From: Planococcus citri
Lineage: Eukaryota > Arthropoda > Insecta > Hemiptera > Pseudococcidae
Reading direction: 5' to 3'
Length of the DNA stretch: 64,000 bases
Assembly: GCF_950023065.1 (NCBI RefSeq)
Contig: NC_088678.1
Span: 44,940,580 to 45,004,579, forward strand
In this document: in pieces, positions 53,381 through 64,000 of the stretch
How the letters are laid out: every line of letters begins with the position of its first letter
How positions within the stretch are numbered: position 1 is the stretch's first letter
The notes under the pieces: model-generated
Told to the model about the DNA's origin: nothing
Seen by the model: only the letters and a program-made list of their open reading frames with translations
Databases searched by the model: none
Position numbers and translations under genes: made by a program

Positions 53381-56331
53381 TCAATTCGTCGACTGCCCAG
53401 CTGTTGTTTCGGAAGCTTGATCCATTGTTTTTGGTACCATACTCATATCCTGATCTGCGTTGGAACTATTCGCGAGATATCTCGAACAATCTTTATTAGA
53501 TGAACCGTAACGTGAACCGTCTGGCCCGGTGTTCTCGGGGTATTGTACAGGGTCTGGTTCATTCATGGGATGCATAAAACGTCCACTGGTTCTCGATGCA
53601 TTGAACCGTTGACCTTGGCTCATGTTATTACCGAATCTTGGACTTTTAGGACTATTAAAGCCTCGAGGGCTGTACAATGGTTGTTTAGGTATATTCATAT
53701 TTCCACTTGAACGACGCGGAGCCCTGCCACCACCGCAACAGTCGGTCTCACCCGAAAACATCGAAGGGCCACCGCCACCTCTGGAAGGAAAAGCTTTTCT
53801 GTCTCCGTATTTGTGTTGTTGTGCGGTGAATTGCGAAGCTTTAACTTGCGGAACTTGGGAGCCACCACGAGTAGTACTTGCACTGTAACCGGAAGCACAG
53901 GAACCCGACTGACCTTGATATATACCTTGGGAGGCTTCTCCGTTCGCCTAAATTGAAAGAAAACTCATCGAATTAAATAATTTCGAAAGGTAAAAATGTA
54001 TGTAAATGCAGCATACGCACTTTAGCTCTTTTGAGAAATTCGTCTTGTGCGGGTTTTACATTCTCGCGTTTACCAGCCCAAACACGTAAAGCAGAAGCCT
54101 TAGATAAAAAAAAAAATAGATAGGTAGTAAACAAGTCATCATTCATACTCGTATGTATTGTTTAGTATGAAAGGTCGAATCATTTATGCTGAATTTTGAC
54201 TCACTTGTAACGCTCGGCCGTAAGCAAAAGTTAATCTCCATGGTTTGACACCATCGCACTGATTAATAGCATTCAAGTTGACGGTAGCTTCTTCTTCTGT
54301 TTGACCACCGGATGAAAATACTATACCTGTACGAAAATCTATTAGTTACTGAATAATTACAAAAATGAAAATGACATCAATTTACAACTTCAATTTTTCA
54401 GCTTTATATTCAGAAATTGAGAAAATTTGTGAAAATAAGTAGATAGACCTTGAATTGTAATCATCGTGACAACGTCTCTCTTTTTTTGAAAAAAAAAATC
54501 ATCGGCCAACCTTCAAGAAGATTCAACCGATCAAATCTACTCTAATACGAATAGACAGACAAATGTTGTCACCTGGAACTGCGGGAGGAACAACACGCCT
54601 TAATGCTGTAAGAGTGGCAGCAGCTATAGCACCTGAGTCTTCACGATTCATGTTGGCTAATCCCGAAGTTACCATATTCGGTTTCAAAAGTGTTCCTTCT
54701 ATGTACACATGGTGATCATTTAGAGCTTTATACACGAATGATAGAACAGTTTCAGTAACTTTCTGACATCGTTCAATGTCATGGTCTCCATCGGGTATAA
54801 CCTGGATGAAAAACATTCGCAATAGATTGCAGAAAAACAATACTTTTAAATAGTAGGCAAATGGAATATGTAGGTAAATAAATCTTTTGATTACCTCAGG
54901 TTCGATAATTGGACATATTCGCTGAGACTGACAAATAGAGGCGAATCGAGCTATCATCGTCGAATTAGTTATAATGGCGTGATAAGAAGGGGTGTTTTTG
55001 CCAACCTTGAATACACTTCTCCACCGAGCGAATTCCACCCCTTCAGCTTTATACTGTGCCAGACGAGCTCCCAAGTTATCCAGGCCTAAAAAGCAAGTAT
55101 TTTACAATTCCTATCGTAATAATTAGCAAGTACCTATCTGTTTCAACTGTTGAGAATTGGGAACTATCTAGATGATTACATACATACCTTGAGTGGTAAC
55201 TTCATCTTCTGAGTTGTATAAGGTAACTAATCCTGTATCAACTTTTACTCCTGGAATGATACATCGTTCTTTCAAATATTCTGTGAGCGGTCTTCCGTTT
55301 TCGTCTTTTTGGCAAAGGGTTTCGTGAAATAAAATAACCCCGGAAATATAATTTGCGTATTGTCGATCGGTGGAGAATAAAGTCTAACAAGAAAAAATTA
55401 ACAACCTTAGCATTTGTTCAAGTAGGCCGGTTCAATATTATTAAAAATACTTATCAAATTGCATAAAAGATGAAGTAATAAAAATAGAGCAAAGCTGTTC
55501 TTCTCAAAAAAAAAACAAAAAAAAAACGTGGACAGTACCACAATAAGTAATTGATTGAAAGAAAAAAAAAACGAAAGTCGAAAGGAGTTAGTTACAAAAT
55601 TATAACAAAAAATTGAAAACAGCACCCATTTAAATTTTGAGAAAAAGAGTAATAGGTACCCAGGTATTCAGTCTTATTTGAAGGAAAATAATACCTATTT
55701 TAAAGACATATTTTTGCTGAAAAGAAGATTGGTGGTAAAATAGGTAGATATTTTTTATAAGGTAGGTAATTGAATCGTTGGTAGTTGGTAGGTACATAAT
55801 GTTCAAGTGAAACATAAACGTAAATATGTAGTGCCACCCATGAAAAAGTAACACATTCCAGTACCATGTACATATAAAAAGATGGAAAAAATTACGTTCA
55901 ATTTGAGTTGAACGATTCAATACTCGACTCATCTCGTCTGTTTCACTTCTGAGAAATCATAGCTGTTATAACCTTTCTCAAGGAAAGTTGTTATTACTAC
56001 AAATTTTACAACTGATAACATCGTAGGGAAACAACCAAGATCTATCAATTAATTACGCGAATACGCAACGAAATGCTATCCGAATAAAATAATCTATATT
56101 AACGCTATTCTAATTCGTTTTCATTTCATCTACGAATGACTGGTTTACCTGACGCCACTGACGCCTTATGTCGTCATCATTTTGTACTCCAATTTCCTGG
56201 AGACGCTTTCCCATGGTGCATACGGATTCATCGGCGGCCAAAATACCTTTTCCGCAAGTAACTAAAGTTTCAGCAATGCATTTTAATTCTTTTTGAACTT
56301 CTATAGAAGGGTAACTGAAGTATGTTGTCAT
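53381..56331 (-). CDS. Divergent fructose-bisphosphate aldolase paralogue with long C-terminal tail, 521 residues
   Basis: Seven exons (5' to 3'): 56149-56331, 55188-55383, 54895-55085, 54573-54801, 54205-54326, 54021-54098 and 53381-53947. All splice sites are canonical, and the first six match the neighbouring gene exactly in length and phase. The class I aldolase fold is intact: ILAADES, PGVKVD, the Schiff-base Lys in EGTLLKPNMV, IIEPEV, SSGGQ and YGRALQ. Three features are odd. The catalytic Lys in the FAKWR motif (Lys146 of muscle aldolase) is Arg147 here (FARWR; codon CGG at 55024-55026). Ser of FSYGR is Ala. The last exon, after ANGEASQG, runs on for about 180 residues of Gly, Ser, Asn, Pro and Arg, with SPRGF/SPKSPRF motifs, and lacks the terminal Tyr. 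In muscle aldolase, Lys146 is needed for C-C bond cleavage, so activity is probably low or absent. The open, fully spliced frame argues against a pseudogene. A structural or tissue-specific role is inference. Confidence 0.9.
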
Positions 56332-56935
56332 ATAAAAACTAAACTAAATTTTGTTTACAATTTTAATGCATTTTCAAATTTGTGAAATAGAACTATGAAA
56401 TATTAATGGCCAGCTATTTCCTATTCGTTGGAAAAGTGCAGCAATTGGATTTGATTCATCATCTGATTGGATCATCGCACTTCACAACGCCAATGGCCAC
56501 CTACAGCTAATCACAACAAATACTTTTAAATCTAAAAACGAAAGATGCATACTGATGATTAAAATCGTATATTGAAAAATAAATATACAGTATAACTTAA
56601 ATAACAAAATTATTTATTCATTTTTCTCACAAATTTCAAAATTATACTGCCAACTTGATGACTTATTCAAAACAATTCTCGATGGTGAACTAGAAAAATA
56701 AATATACATCTTTTTCAAATTGGCAGTTAGATGACAAATTATTTCAAATAAAGCGTTCATATATACTTTAACAAATCGGTAACTACAAAATTTTATAATA
56801 TAGCGTATGCTGAAAGCGTTTCACGAAAAATTTTAAGCAAAAAAAAAATGTTCTAGACATCCAGTGTGCTTGAATAGAATCATTGAAAAAAGCACATAAT
56901 TAAGTTCTTGCCCCTTTTGCGAAGTGTTTCGATCC
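56332..56935 (-). other. Short intergenic region between tandem aldolase genes
   Basis: This holds the 3'UTR of the upstream aldolase (minus-strand AATAAA at 56618-56613) and, in the remaining 280 bases or so, the presumed promoter of the downstream copy. No clear TATA box with initiator was found. An acceptor-like TTTAG a few bases before the downstream ATG may mean a separate 5'UTR exon, as in its neighbour. Confidence 0.55.
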
Positions 56936-58531
56936 TTAGTAAACGTGATCTTTAACGAATAAGTTTTGTCCGGCAGCGGTACCGGCGACAGATCCAGCAA
57001 CGTATTGTCCAGTTGCTGCTTGACCGTTAGCCTGAGATAAAAAAAACACAATTAGCAGAGTCCAAATCACGAATTGAACTTCGTCGAGTACAATAACCTA
57101 CCTTGGCACGTTTCATTAATTCTTGTTGAGCAGCTTCAACGTTTTCTTTCTTTCCGTTCCATGCACGGAGAACTGACGCCTAAAAAAAAGAGAAATAAAT
57201 TATTAACAAGTTACGTTCACAAATGAACCATAAAATCCAATCATCACGTACTTGTAAAGCACGGCCATAACTGAAAGTCAATTTCCATGGTTTTTTGCCT
57301 TCGTAAGCATTAATGGCGTTCAAATTGATAGTAGCTTCTTCCTCTGTCTGACCACCGGATAAGAAGCAAATGCCTGAAAAAAAGAAGTTTGTAAAACCAA
57401 ATTTCAAACGCAAAGAGTTGTTTTCCTGAATTTACCTGGAACTGCGGGAGGTACGGTTCTTTGTAAAGCAGTAACAGTAGCTTTGGCGATTTCTTCGGGA
57501 GTAGCACGTTTAGGGCACGACTGACCAGGAGTAACCATGTTCGGTTTCAATAAGGTGCCTTCCAAATAAACATGATGATCGTTTAAAGCTTTATACACAG
57601 CAGCGAGAACGGTTTCGGTGACTTTTTGGCATCTGTCGATATCATGATCACCGTCAGGAATAATCTATGATAAAAATAAAATGTGAACTTGAGTAACGTA
57701 ACTTCAAAATACCAGTGAATAATGACAAAAAAATCTATAATATTGTGGAGTACGTACTTCGGGTTCTACGATCGGAACAATACGCTGAGATTGGCAGATG
57801 GAAGCATAACGAGCCAATACATTGGCGTTTTCCAAAATTGCTTGATATGATGGAGTATTCTTTCCGATTTTCAACACGCATCGCCATTTAGCAAATTCAC
57901 AACCATCCTTTTTGTATTGAGCACAACGACTTCCCAAATTATCCAATCCTAAAATGTAAGAAATTGTAATACTTCCATTCATATCGCTCAATAAGAATTG
58001 TCGAAAAAATTTATTTTCAATGTAATACCTTGAGTGGTAACTTCTTCTTCAGATCCGAATAAATTGACAACACCGCAATCGACTTTAATTCCAGGAATGA
58101 TACAACGTTCTTTCAACAAGTCGGAGAACAATTTTCCGTCATCGTCTCTTTGGTACAACGTTTCGTGAAACAAAATTACACCGGAAATACTTTGATTCAT
58201 TTCGGGATCCGTTGAGAACAACAGCTAAATTAATGATCGAAACAAATACGATTAGTTTTCTGTCAATAATACATCAATTTCTTTACACAAAAAAAGAAGT
58301 AGGTAGGTATTAGAAAATGTATAGGTGCATTGAAATGAATTCACGTACCTGCCTGTACTGCCTCCTAAGTTCTTCGGTGTTTTCAACGCCAATTTCCTGG
58401 AGACGTTTTCCCATGGTAGAAACCGATTCATCAGCTGCTAAAATACCTTTTCCAGAGGCGACGATTAATTCGGCGATACATTTCAATTCCTTTTGAACGG
58501 CTGGAGGTGGATAGTTGAAGTAGGTCGTCAT
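56936..58531 (-). CDS. Ald: Fructose-bisphosphate aldolase, class I, 364 residues
   Basis: Seven exons (5' to 3'): 58349-58531, 58029-58224, 57758-57948, 57436-57664, 57252-57373, 57102-57179 and 56936-57031. They give a 364-residue protein, the normal class I length. It cleaves fructose-1,6-bisphosphate to dihydroxyacetone phosphate and glyceraldehyde-3-phosphate in cytosolic glycolysis, and runs the reverse in gluconeogenesis. Catalytic residues are all present: Asp of ILAADES, Lys of PGIKVD, Lys of FAKWR (codon at 57887-57889), the Glu pair of VEPE, Schiff-base Lys of EGTLLKPNMV, Ser of LSGGQ, Arg of YGRALQ, and the C-terminal Tyr of KDHVY. An acceptor at 58542, eleven bases before the ATG, shows that a non-coding first exon lies further upstream. 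The next gene downstream on this strand is a tandem paralogue with the same intron positions. This copy is presumably the housekeeping enzyme. Confidence 0.96.
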
Positions 58532-58542
58532 TTTTGGTAATG

Positions 58543-61500
58543 CTACAACAAAAATACACGTTTAAACGACTTGAAACTACTTGAAACGAATGAAGATATC
58601 GAAATACGGTGAAAATTGGTGTAATATTTTATCATTACGATGACTTATCGGCTTTAAATTATTTACTCTCGATTTATCGAATCAACCTTAAGAATAACAA
58701 AAGTTCATGAAATTATAATCTGACACCAACAATTTCATATCAAAGGTCATTGAAGTTTAATTAAACTAAATTCATTTTATCAAAGTTGAGAACTGATGAT
58801 TCTTTAAATAAGGAGCTATTTTAGAAATCGTTAAAAAAAATACAAATGCACTGCTTCGACATAATTCAACGGTGAAATTAGAATTTTGTGATTTTTTAAT
58901 CAGGAGATAATTAATTTCAAAGTTTTCATCATAATGCTGACATCATTCGAACAAATTTTCGACAGTTAACCACGGTACCTAGTCGGTTTTATTCGCAAGA
59001 ATGCACACCTTACATAATTTTCCCATGTTAGTCATACTCAATCATGCTATTTGGAAAGTACAATACGCTGAATATCGACAGCACACACATACAGCAAAGG
59101 CAATCTACCTAATAAAAATGAATATAGAATTTGTTTTTCAAATTCCAACCATTAGACATGTCTCACTCTCACACTACAAGATTTAATGCATATGTACCTC
59201 GGCTACCTCTTAGTAACTATACCTATAACTTACTTAGTGCTTACTATTTAAAAAAGGAATGCAATTAAAGAAAACAAATGCAATAAAAGGAAAAAAATGG
59301 AGCGTCAACAACAAGAATATGCGTTCCTATAGTAACAGAGAAATTCTGAAGGCTTTTCATAAAATGACCTTAGACATTTTTCTAACATATGATGTTAGAG
59401 TAAAGTTTGCAATACGGAAATTTGAATCAGAGTTCGGAAAAAATTTTATTTTTTAAGGGAAAACAAAAAACAAAACAGAGAGTTTGTTTTTTAAATATGA
59501 AAACTGAAAATGTTTCATTTCTTTCACTTTTTTCCAATACAAAGCGTCCATCCAGTATATTTTGAAAAAATCTTTGAACTACGCATACCTAATAGGTACC
59601 TATTAAACTATTTACGACTTACGTGAGTTTTTAGAACGTGAATAGTTACTTCTATGACTTGACTTCAAATTCGTTCGAACTGATTCAAAATTATCATTTT
59701 TTTCATCATCATAAGAAGAAAGATACGAAGGATAATCTTTGAAAAAAATTATTCGCGAATGGTTATCTTTTGAGAAGAATTTTATCGAACCATAAAGTAA
59801 TCTTATCGCCGCACTCGTGTTTCAACTTCCAGTAAATTCTTGAATTAAAATTTTTTGTGCTCACTTTCTACGATCAAGAGGAGATACGCGCCCCCTCCAC
59901 ACTCTTAGGAAATTTCATATAAATATCATGTCATGCTCAAATTTTACGTCAAGAATAAATTAACCATTTACAATAATAATATCAACTTTCGTTAATATAG
60001 AAAAATCAAGGTGACCCCGAAGTTCGACAAAAATTTGCGAAGAAAACTTGAAGGTTAACTAATTGAAAAAAACGATATCAAATTTTCAATTTAAGCATGA
60101 ATGAAGGTCACCATGAACAAAATTCTAATCCGAAAACAAAAGACTCGAAATTTTAAAATTTCAAACGTTGACTAAACGAGCAAAAATTCACGAGAGCCAC
60201 TTTCATTATCTCTTGAAAAACAATCCATCCGCTTATTTTAAATGGAATGATAAAAATTCACTTGAAAAAGTTGGAAAACGCGAACTGCATAAACTGAATG
60301 AGACCGAATGTGACATATTCGACGATTAAATTACGTCACATCGACCTAGACAAGGAGTGTCCGTTTCCATAATTCAGGAGATGCCGATAATTTTCATCGG
60401 ATTCGAGAAGATGATCTCTCATAATAAAATGGTTTGATCAAAAGTTCATAGTACAATGACATTATGTAGGTACGAGCTGGCAATGAATTCGCCATAATCC
60501 AAACACAACCGCCCATGAAAGATTTTTGGCACGATTAGTGTAACAGAAATACTCTTGTTTTTCTCTTTTCACCCAATCTTCAAGTTCATAATGCTTATGA
60601 AATGAAGAAAATAGGATATTGCAAAATTCCAAATAAGCAAATATGTTGTTAGATTTGAGAAAATGTTCAGGATGAATGATTTGATTAATCAATGACTACG
60701 TTTCTTCTACTGCTCACATCATTTCTTTTGGAGGAAAAAATTATCGTTAAAACACTCGAGGTCAAAAGTTTGATAATAGTGTTTGGAAAAATAATAAAAT
60801 AATCCGAATAATTTATGTAAGATTAAAGACGGAAAGAACAAGCGTAAACAAGAAGCTAAAAGTTCAAATAATTTCCTTTGCGTCACAACTCTGAACTCAC
60901 TGATAAGTGGCAAAAATTACATCGTGCGGCTGTTCTAGAAAAAAATCATATTATTCAATAAGCATTATGATCTATTTCAGCCTTAAAAGCTCAAAATAAT
61001 ACCTTGAATTGTAGCTAAAGACTTGAATAATATTAGCAGTTTCAAGGCAGTCAAATTTAAAATGAAGTTATTCATAATTTTTGCTAGGGGATGACGCAAT
61101 TACCATAATATTACAAGTATTACACTCATTCTAAATTAACTGAGGAAATTATGCGGCATGAGACTGAAGGTAGCCGGATAACTGACTATTCCCTCTGAAT
61201 GATTTTAAAAAGAAGAAAATTGTTCAAACTAATCTATTTCATTATCACTTATTGCACGATAAAAGAAACGAATGATGAACACCTCGGTAATGATAATATA
61301 AACTATGATAAATTAAGATTAACAATGAATATCCTATGAAATATTACCTTTAAGTTGAAAGTATTCACTAAAATTTTGGAAATGTCTTGAATGTCACTAA
61401 ATTAACAGCACATATAATTAATAAAATTATTTTTAAAATTCCAAAATTCAACTCAACATTCCGCTAAGCTCAAATTCAAGGAGAATAACAAGGGCACAGC

Positions 61501-62213
61501 GCAGCCACCAATATTTATAGGCATGATTGTAGCAGTGTTTGATGTGATCCGAACAAAAATCTGAAAAATCACAAAAATTAGAGACTCAAAAAAATCTATT
61601 AAAATCGAAAATATTTGAACAATGCTTGATAGAAAATCCATTATGGTTTCAATTTGAACAGCAAATGGAAAAGATTCCAAATTTTGTGAATTTTTTGTCG
61701 TAATATCAAAAAAATCGAATATTTCAGTTTTATTTCACAGGTGTGAATCTGTCTGGCTATAATTTATATTTGAGAAAAACTGCCACTGCTATTGCACTTG
61801 TTTTTATGAGTGATAACAAAATTGTAAATAAAATATTGATTTTTTTTTCGTAATTCCCATCGAATTAAGATTCTTGTTCTTGTGAAGTTGCTGAAATAAT
61901 TTTAAATGGTGCAACGGTGGTGGAAAATGGACTGTACTGTTGGCATAGTTGAAGTCACACCACGGATCTTTCAGCAATGAGTTCAGAAAACGAAATCCTG
62001 CGCTAGAATGTTGCATTGAAGTTTGCTGGATACGAAAGGAGTTCGGTGTAGGTTTGTGAGGTGTTGATTATTTTAAACTCATAATTTAAACTCAATATAA
62101 TTCCTTCTCAGTATTGTTATGTCGAATAAGCAACTATCAAAGTGACTCAATCGAAAGTATTCTAGTCCTTTAACGCATTTATTGAACTAGTCTTTTGAGA
62201 CAGCATACTTAGA
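58543..62213. other. Aldolase 5'UTR intron and shared upstream region with the ARL6IP4-like gene
   Basis: The first aldolase coding exon begins at an acceptor, so this region must hold its non-coding exon and promoter on the minus strand. The divergent gene starts at 62214 on the plus strand. A minus-strand TATAAATA near 61512-61519 is one possible promoter, but no convincing initiator follows it. Open frames here are short and AT-driven. I see no further gene. Confidence 0.5.
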
Positions 62214-62761
62214 ATGACTTCTGACGAATCAGAAACGAATGAAAGAAGTAGTGATTCCAGTCACGAGTTGAAAAAGAAAAAGAAACTTAAACATAAAGAA
62301 AAGAAACACAAGAAGAAAAAAAACAAACATTCTTCCGACTTGGAGCGTAAAAAAAGGAAAAAGAAGAAAAGGAAAAATTCTAAAGAAAGAAAAGAAGGAA
62401 TTAAAAAAACAAAATTGGACGAGAGCGTCAAAGATGAAGATATTCCAGGACCATCTGTACCCGAAGATCTCCTTATAGAAAGTTCTAAAGCGAAAGCCCC
62501 TATGACCAAAGAAGAATGGGAAAAAAGCCAAAGTGTCGTTCGAAGAGTATATGATGAAACTGGTCGAAGCAGGTAACAATTTGAATATCCCTAATGAAAA
62601 TATAGTTGTCAGCATTTAAAATTATTAATTTTTTTAGATTAATCAAAGGCGACGGCGAAATTTTGGAGGAAATAGTCAGTCGCGAAAGACATCGTGAAAT
62701 AAATCGGCAAGCTACCCTTGGAGATGGTTTATTCTTTCAGAACAAACTAATGAAAAAATAA
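62214..62761 (+). CDS. ARL6IP4/SR-25-like nuclear protein, 160 residues
   Basis: Two exons, 62214-62572 and 62638-62761, are joined across a 65-base GT-AG intron that splits an Arg codon. Residues 1-19 are Ser/Glu-rich, and about 20-66 form a very Lys-rich, nuclear-localisation-like stretch. Residues 96-160 form the conserved part: PMTKEEWEKSQSVVRRVYD, then TGRSRLIKGDGEILEEIV, then RERHREINRQATLGDGLFF. That C-terminal pattern is characteristic of ARL6IP4 (SR-25/SRp25), a nuclear speckle protein implicated in pre-mRNA splicing. The insect protein is shorter than the vertebrate one because the Arg/Ser-rich N-terminus is reduced. The start was chosen as the first ATG ahead of the basic region. 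NKAP shares a similar C-terminal flavour and is the main alternative, less likely given the RLIKGDGE motif. Confidence 0.85.
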
Positions 62762-64000
62762 CGCATTGAAAAATTTTTTATGAAACGAAAGAAGAATATG
62801 CTTTAATTCCGTATTTAATATTATTTTATTTTTTGAATTTTATCGCAACTCAAAGTACTTAGTATTGTTTTTAATTTCTCGCAAAGTGTTCACATTAAAA
62901 TTGTTCTATTTGCGTTTCTATGGAAATTTTTTTTCGAATATACTTACTCTCTAATATGAATATAACGTTAACTAATTAAATTATTAGGCTCGTTACACAC
63001 AGAAAACAACTTTTCAAACGAACGCTATGTTTTAAGAATGTACAAACTAAAGTATAAACTATTCAATTTAGGTGTGTCCAAATGATACGATTAAATATCA
63101 ATTTCGCCCGATGAAATAGGAAATTTAAACCAAATACATGTTGGAAACTGGCTCATCAAATGAGTATGTCTCACGGAGCAGGACATCTTTCGGGTTCATG
63201 TTGCTTCTCCCATAAGCAATAGTTAGTATGGATCAGCTTACTTACACTCGGTTCAGCGAAATATCAAGTTAGAATGGATTTCGGTACGACATGTTAATTT
63301 TACAATCATGCAAAATTTTAATAGAAAATCATACAAAATGGCATGCTTAAAATGTCATATTTTGAAATACTGCCCGAGAAATAATATATTTAATAACAGC
63401 TTTTACCAATAAAGTACATATATTGAAAAATAAAAAGGACACAAATAAAACGTACTTCACAACGATTCGGTTACTTTTGTTATAATCATTACATTTTCTT
63501 CAAATAACTACACCAATTAAAAAAAGACAAGTGAAAGTGATAAAATATTGAAAATAAAAAAATCCACAAAGACATAATATTTCGTTATAAAATAACTTTC
63601 CTTCATTTCCAACGGCAAGTAGTTACATTAAATTCTGAATAAAATCATAGTTTTTTTCTTTATCACGCACTATTACTTACGTAAAATCTCAAATTTTTCA
63701 CTCAGATTTTATTAATATTTAGACTAGGTTATTGCCATATGTTTAACATTCAAATAATTAAGAAGTTATTTCAAACATTCATTTTAATCGCTTCGCGACT
63801 CGCGTTGATTATTAGGTATCACATAACTGGAATGTCTATTGACGACACTACCTCTTTATGACGCTGAAACGTGATCGTTTCATTCGCTTTAATTGTAAAA
63901 ACAATATAGGAATATAATTTAATTCTTGAAAGCTTTCTTCTAGAAAAGTTGAATAAAATAGGTAGTTGATCCATCTCGCCAAGATGGATCGTCGGCGATT
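62762..64000. other. Non-coding right end of the window
   Basis: This begins with the 3'UTR of the ARL6IP4-like gene. A 31-codon open stretch on the minus strand near 63130-63240 has a protein-like look but lacks start and splice signals. A perfect 9 bp inverted repeat, GATCCATCT/AGATGGATC, with a 5-base loop lies at 63968-63990, and an ATG inside it (63984) cannot be judged because the window ends. Nothing else is supported. Confidence 0.45.

Noticed and set aside
63130..63240. 31-codon minus-strand stretch that reads like protein
   Set aside because: An upstream stop, no acceptor with a pyrimidine tract, and no family match.
63984..64000. ATG in a favourable context at the window edge
   Set aside because: Only five codons are visible and it lies in a short inverted repeat.
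1..64000. tRNA, rRNA, CRISPR, viral or bacterial genes
   Set aside because: Looked for tRNA T-loop patterns, conserved rRNA words, regularly spaced direct repeats and operon-like coding; none was seen.

Overview
The window looks like AT-rich insect nuclear DNA. Genes are sparse and split by introns, arthropod-type promoter signals are present, and most of the sequence is non-coding and scattered with small DNA transposons. The gene set (a myotubularin, fructose-bisphosphate aldolases, a Dumpy-like EGF protein and an ARL6IP4-like nuclear protein) fits an insect. A hemipteran is a guess from overall texture only. I see no rRNA, tRNA, CRISPR array or bacterial operon, and no viral gene.

Layout. 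From 1 to about 19 kb, the minus strand carries the 5' part of a MTMR3/4-type phosphoinositide phosphatase gene: exons at 18675-19014 and 4588-4786, joined in phase across a 13.9 kb intron. The rest of that gene lies beyond position 1. The intron holds several non-autonomous DNA transposons (6518-6948, 7013-7375, 8338-10237, 14168-14915) and a 519 bp solo LTR nested in one of them. From 19 to 46 kb I find no confidently supported protein gene. The stretch holds more elements (20001-20123, 21562-22849, 24900-25415, 27432-28625, 31928-32279) and a few weak plus-strand exon candidates. A plus-strand gene at 46395-52872 encodes a 403-residue secreted protein of alternating EGF and Dumpy-type modules. 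Its promoter and start codon can be read directly, and its first intron contains a 521 bp near-perfect palindrome.

The right end is gene-dense. Two tandem fructose-bisphosphate aldolase genes lie on the minus strand, with seven exons each at identical intron positions. The upstream copy (56936-58531) is a normal 364-residue enzyme. The downstream copy (53381-56331) has Arg in place of the catalytic Lys146 and replaces the usual C-terminus ending in Tyr with a long Gly/Ser/Asn-rich tail, giving 521 residues. It is probably a repurposed or weakly active paralogue, and I regard it as the most interesting object here. Its 3' end converges on the EGF gene. A two-exon ARL6IP4/SR-25-like gene follows on the plus strand at 62214-62761, head-to-head with the aldolases.

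The repeats tell a linked story. Three elements share a CAGGGTGTCTA-type terminal repeat, and two of them have exact 5 bp target duplications. Two otherwise different members carry the same internal module built on GCCCGAGCGAAGCGAGGGC. The solo LTR splits one copy of that module, and removing it restores the motif.
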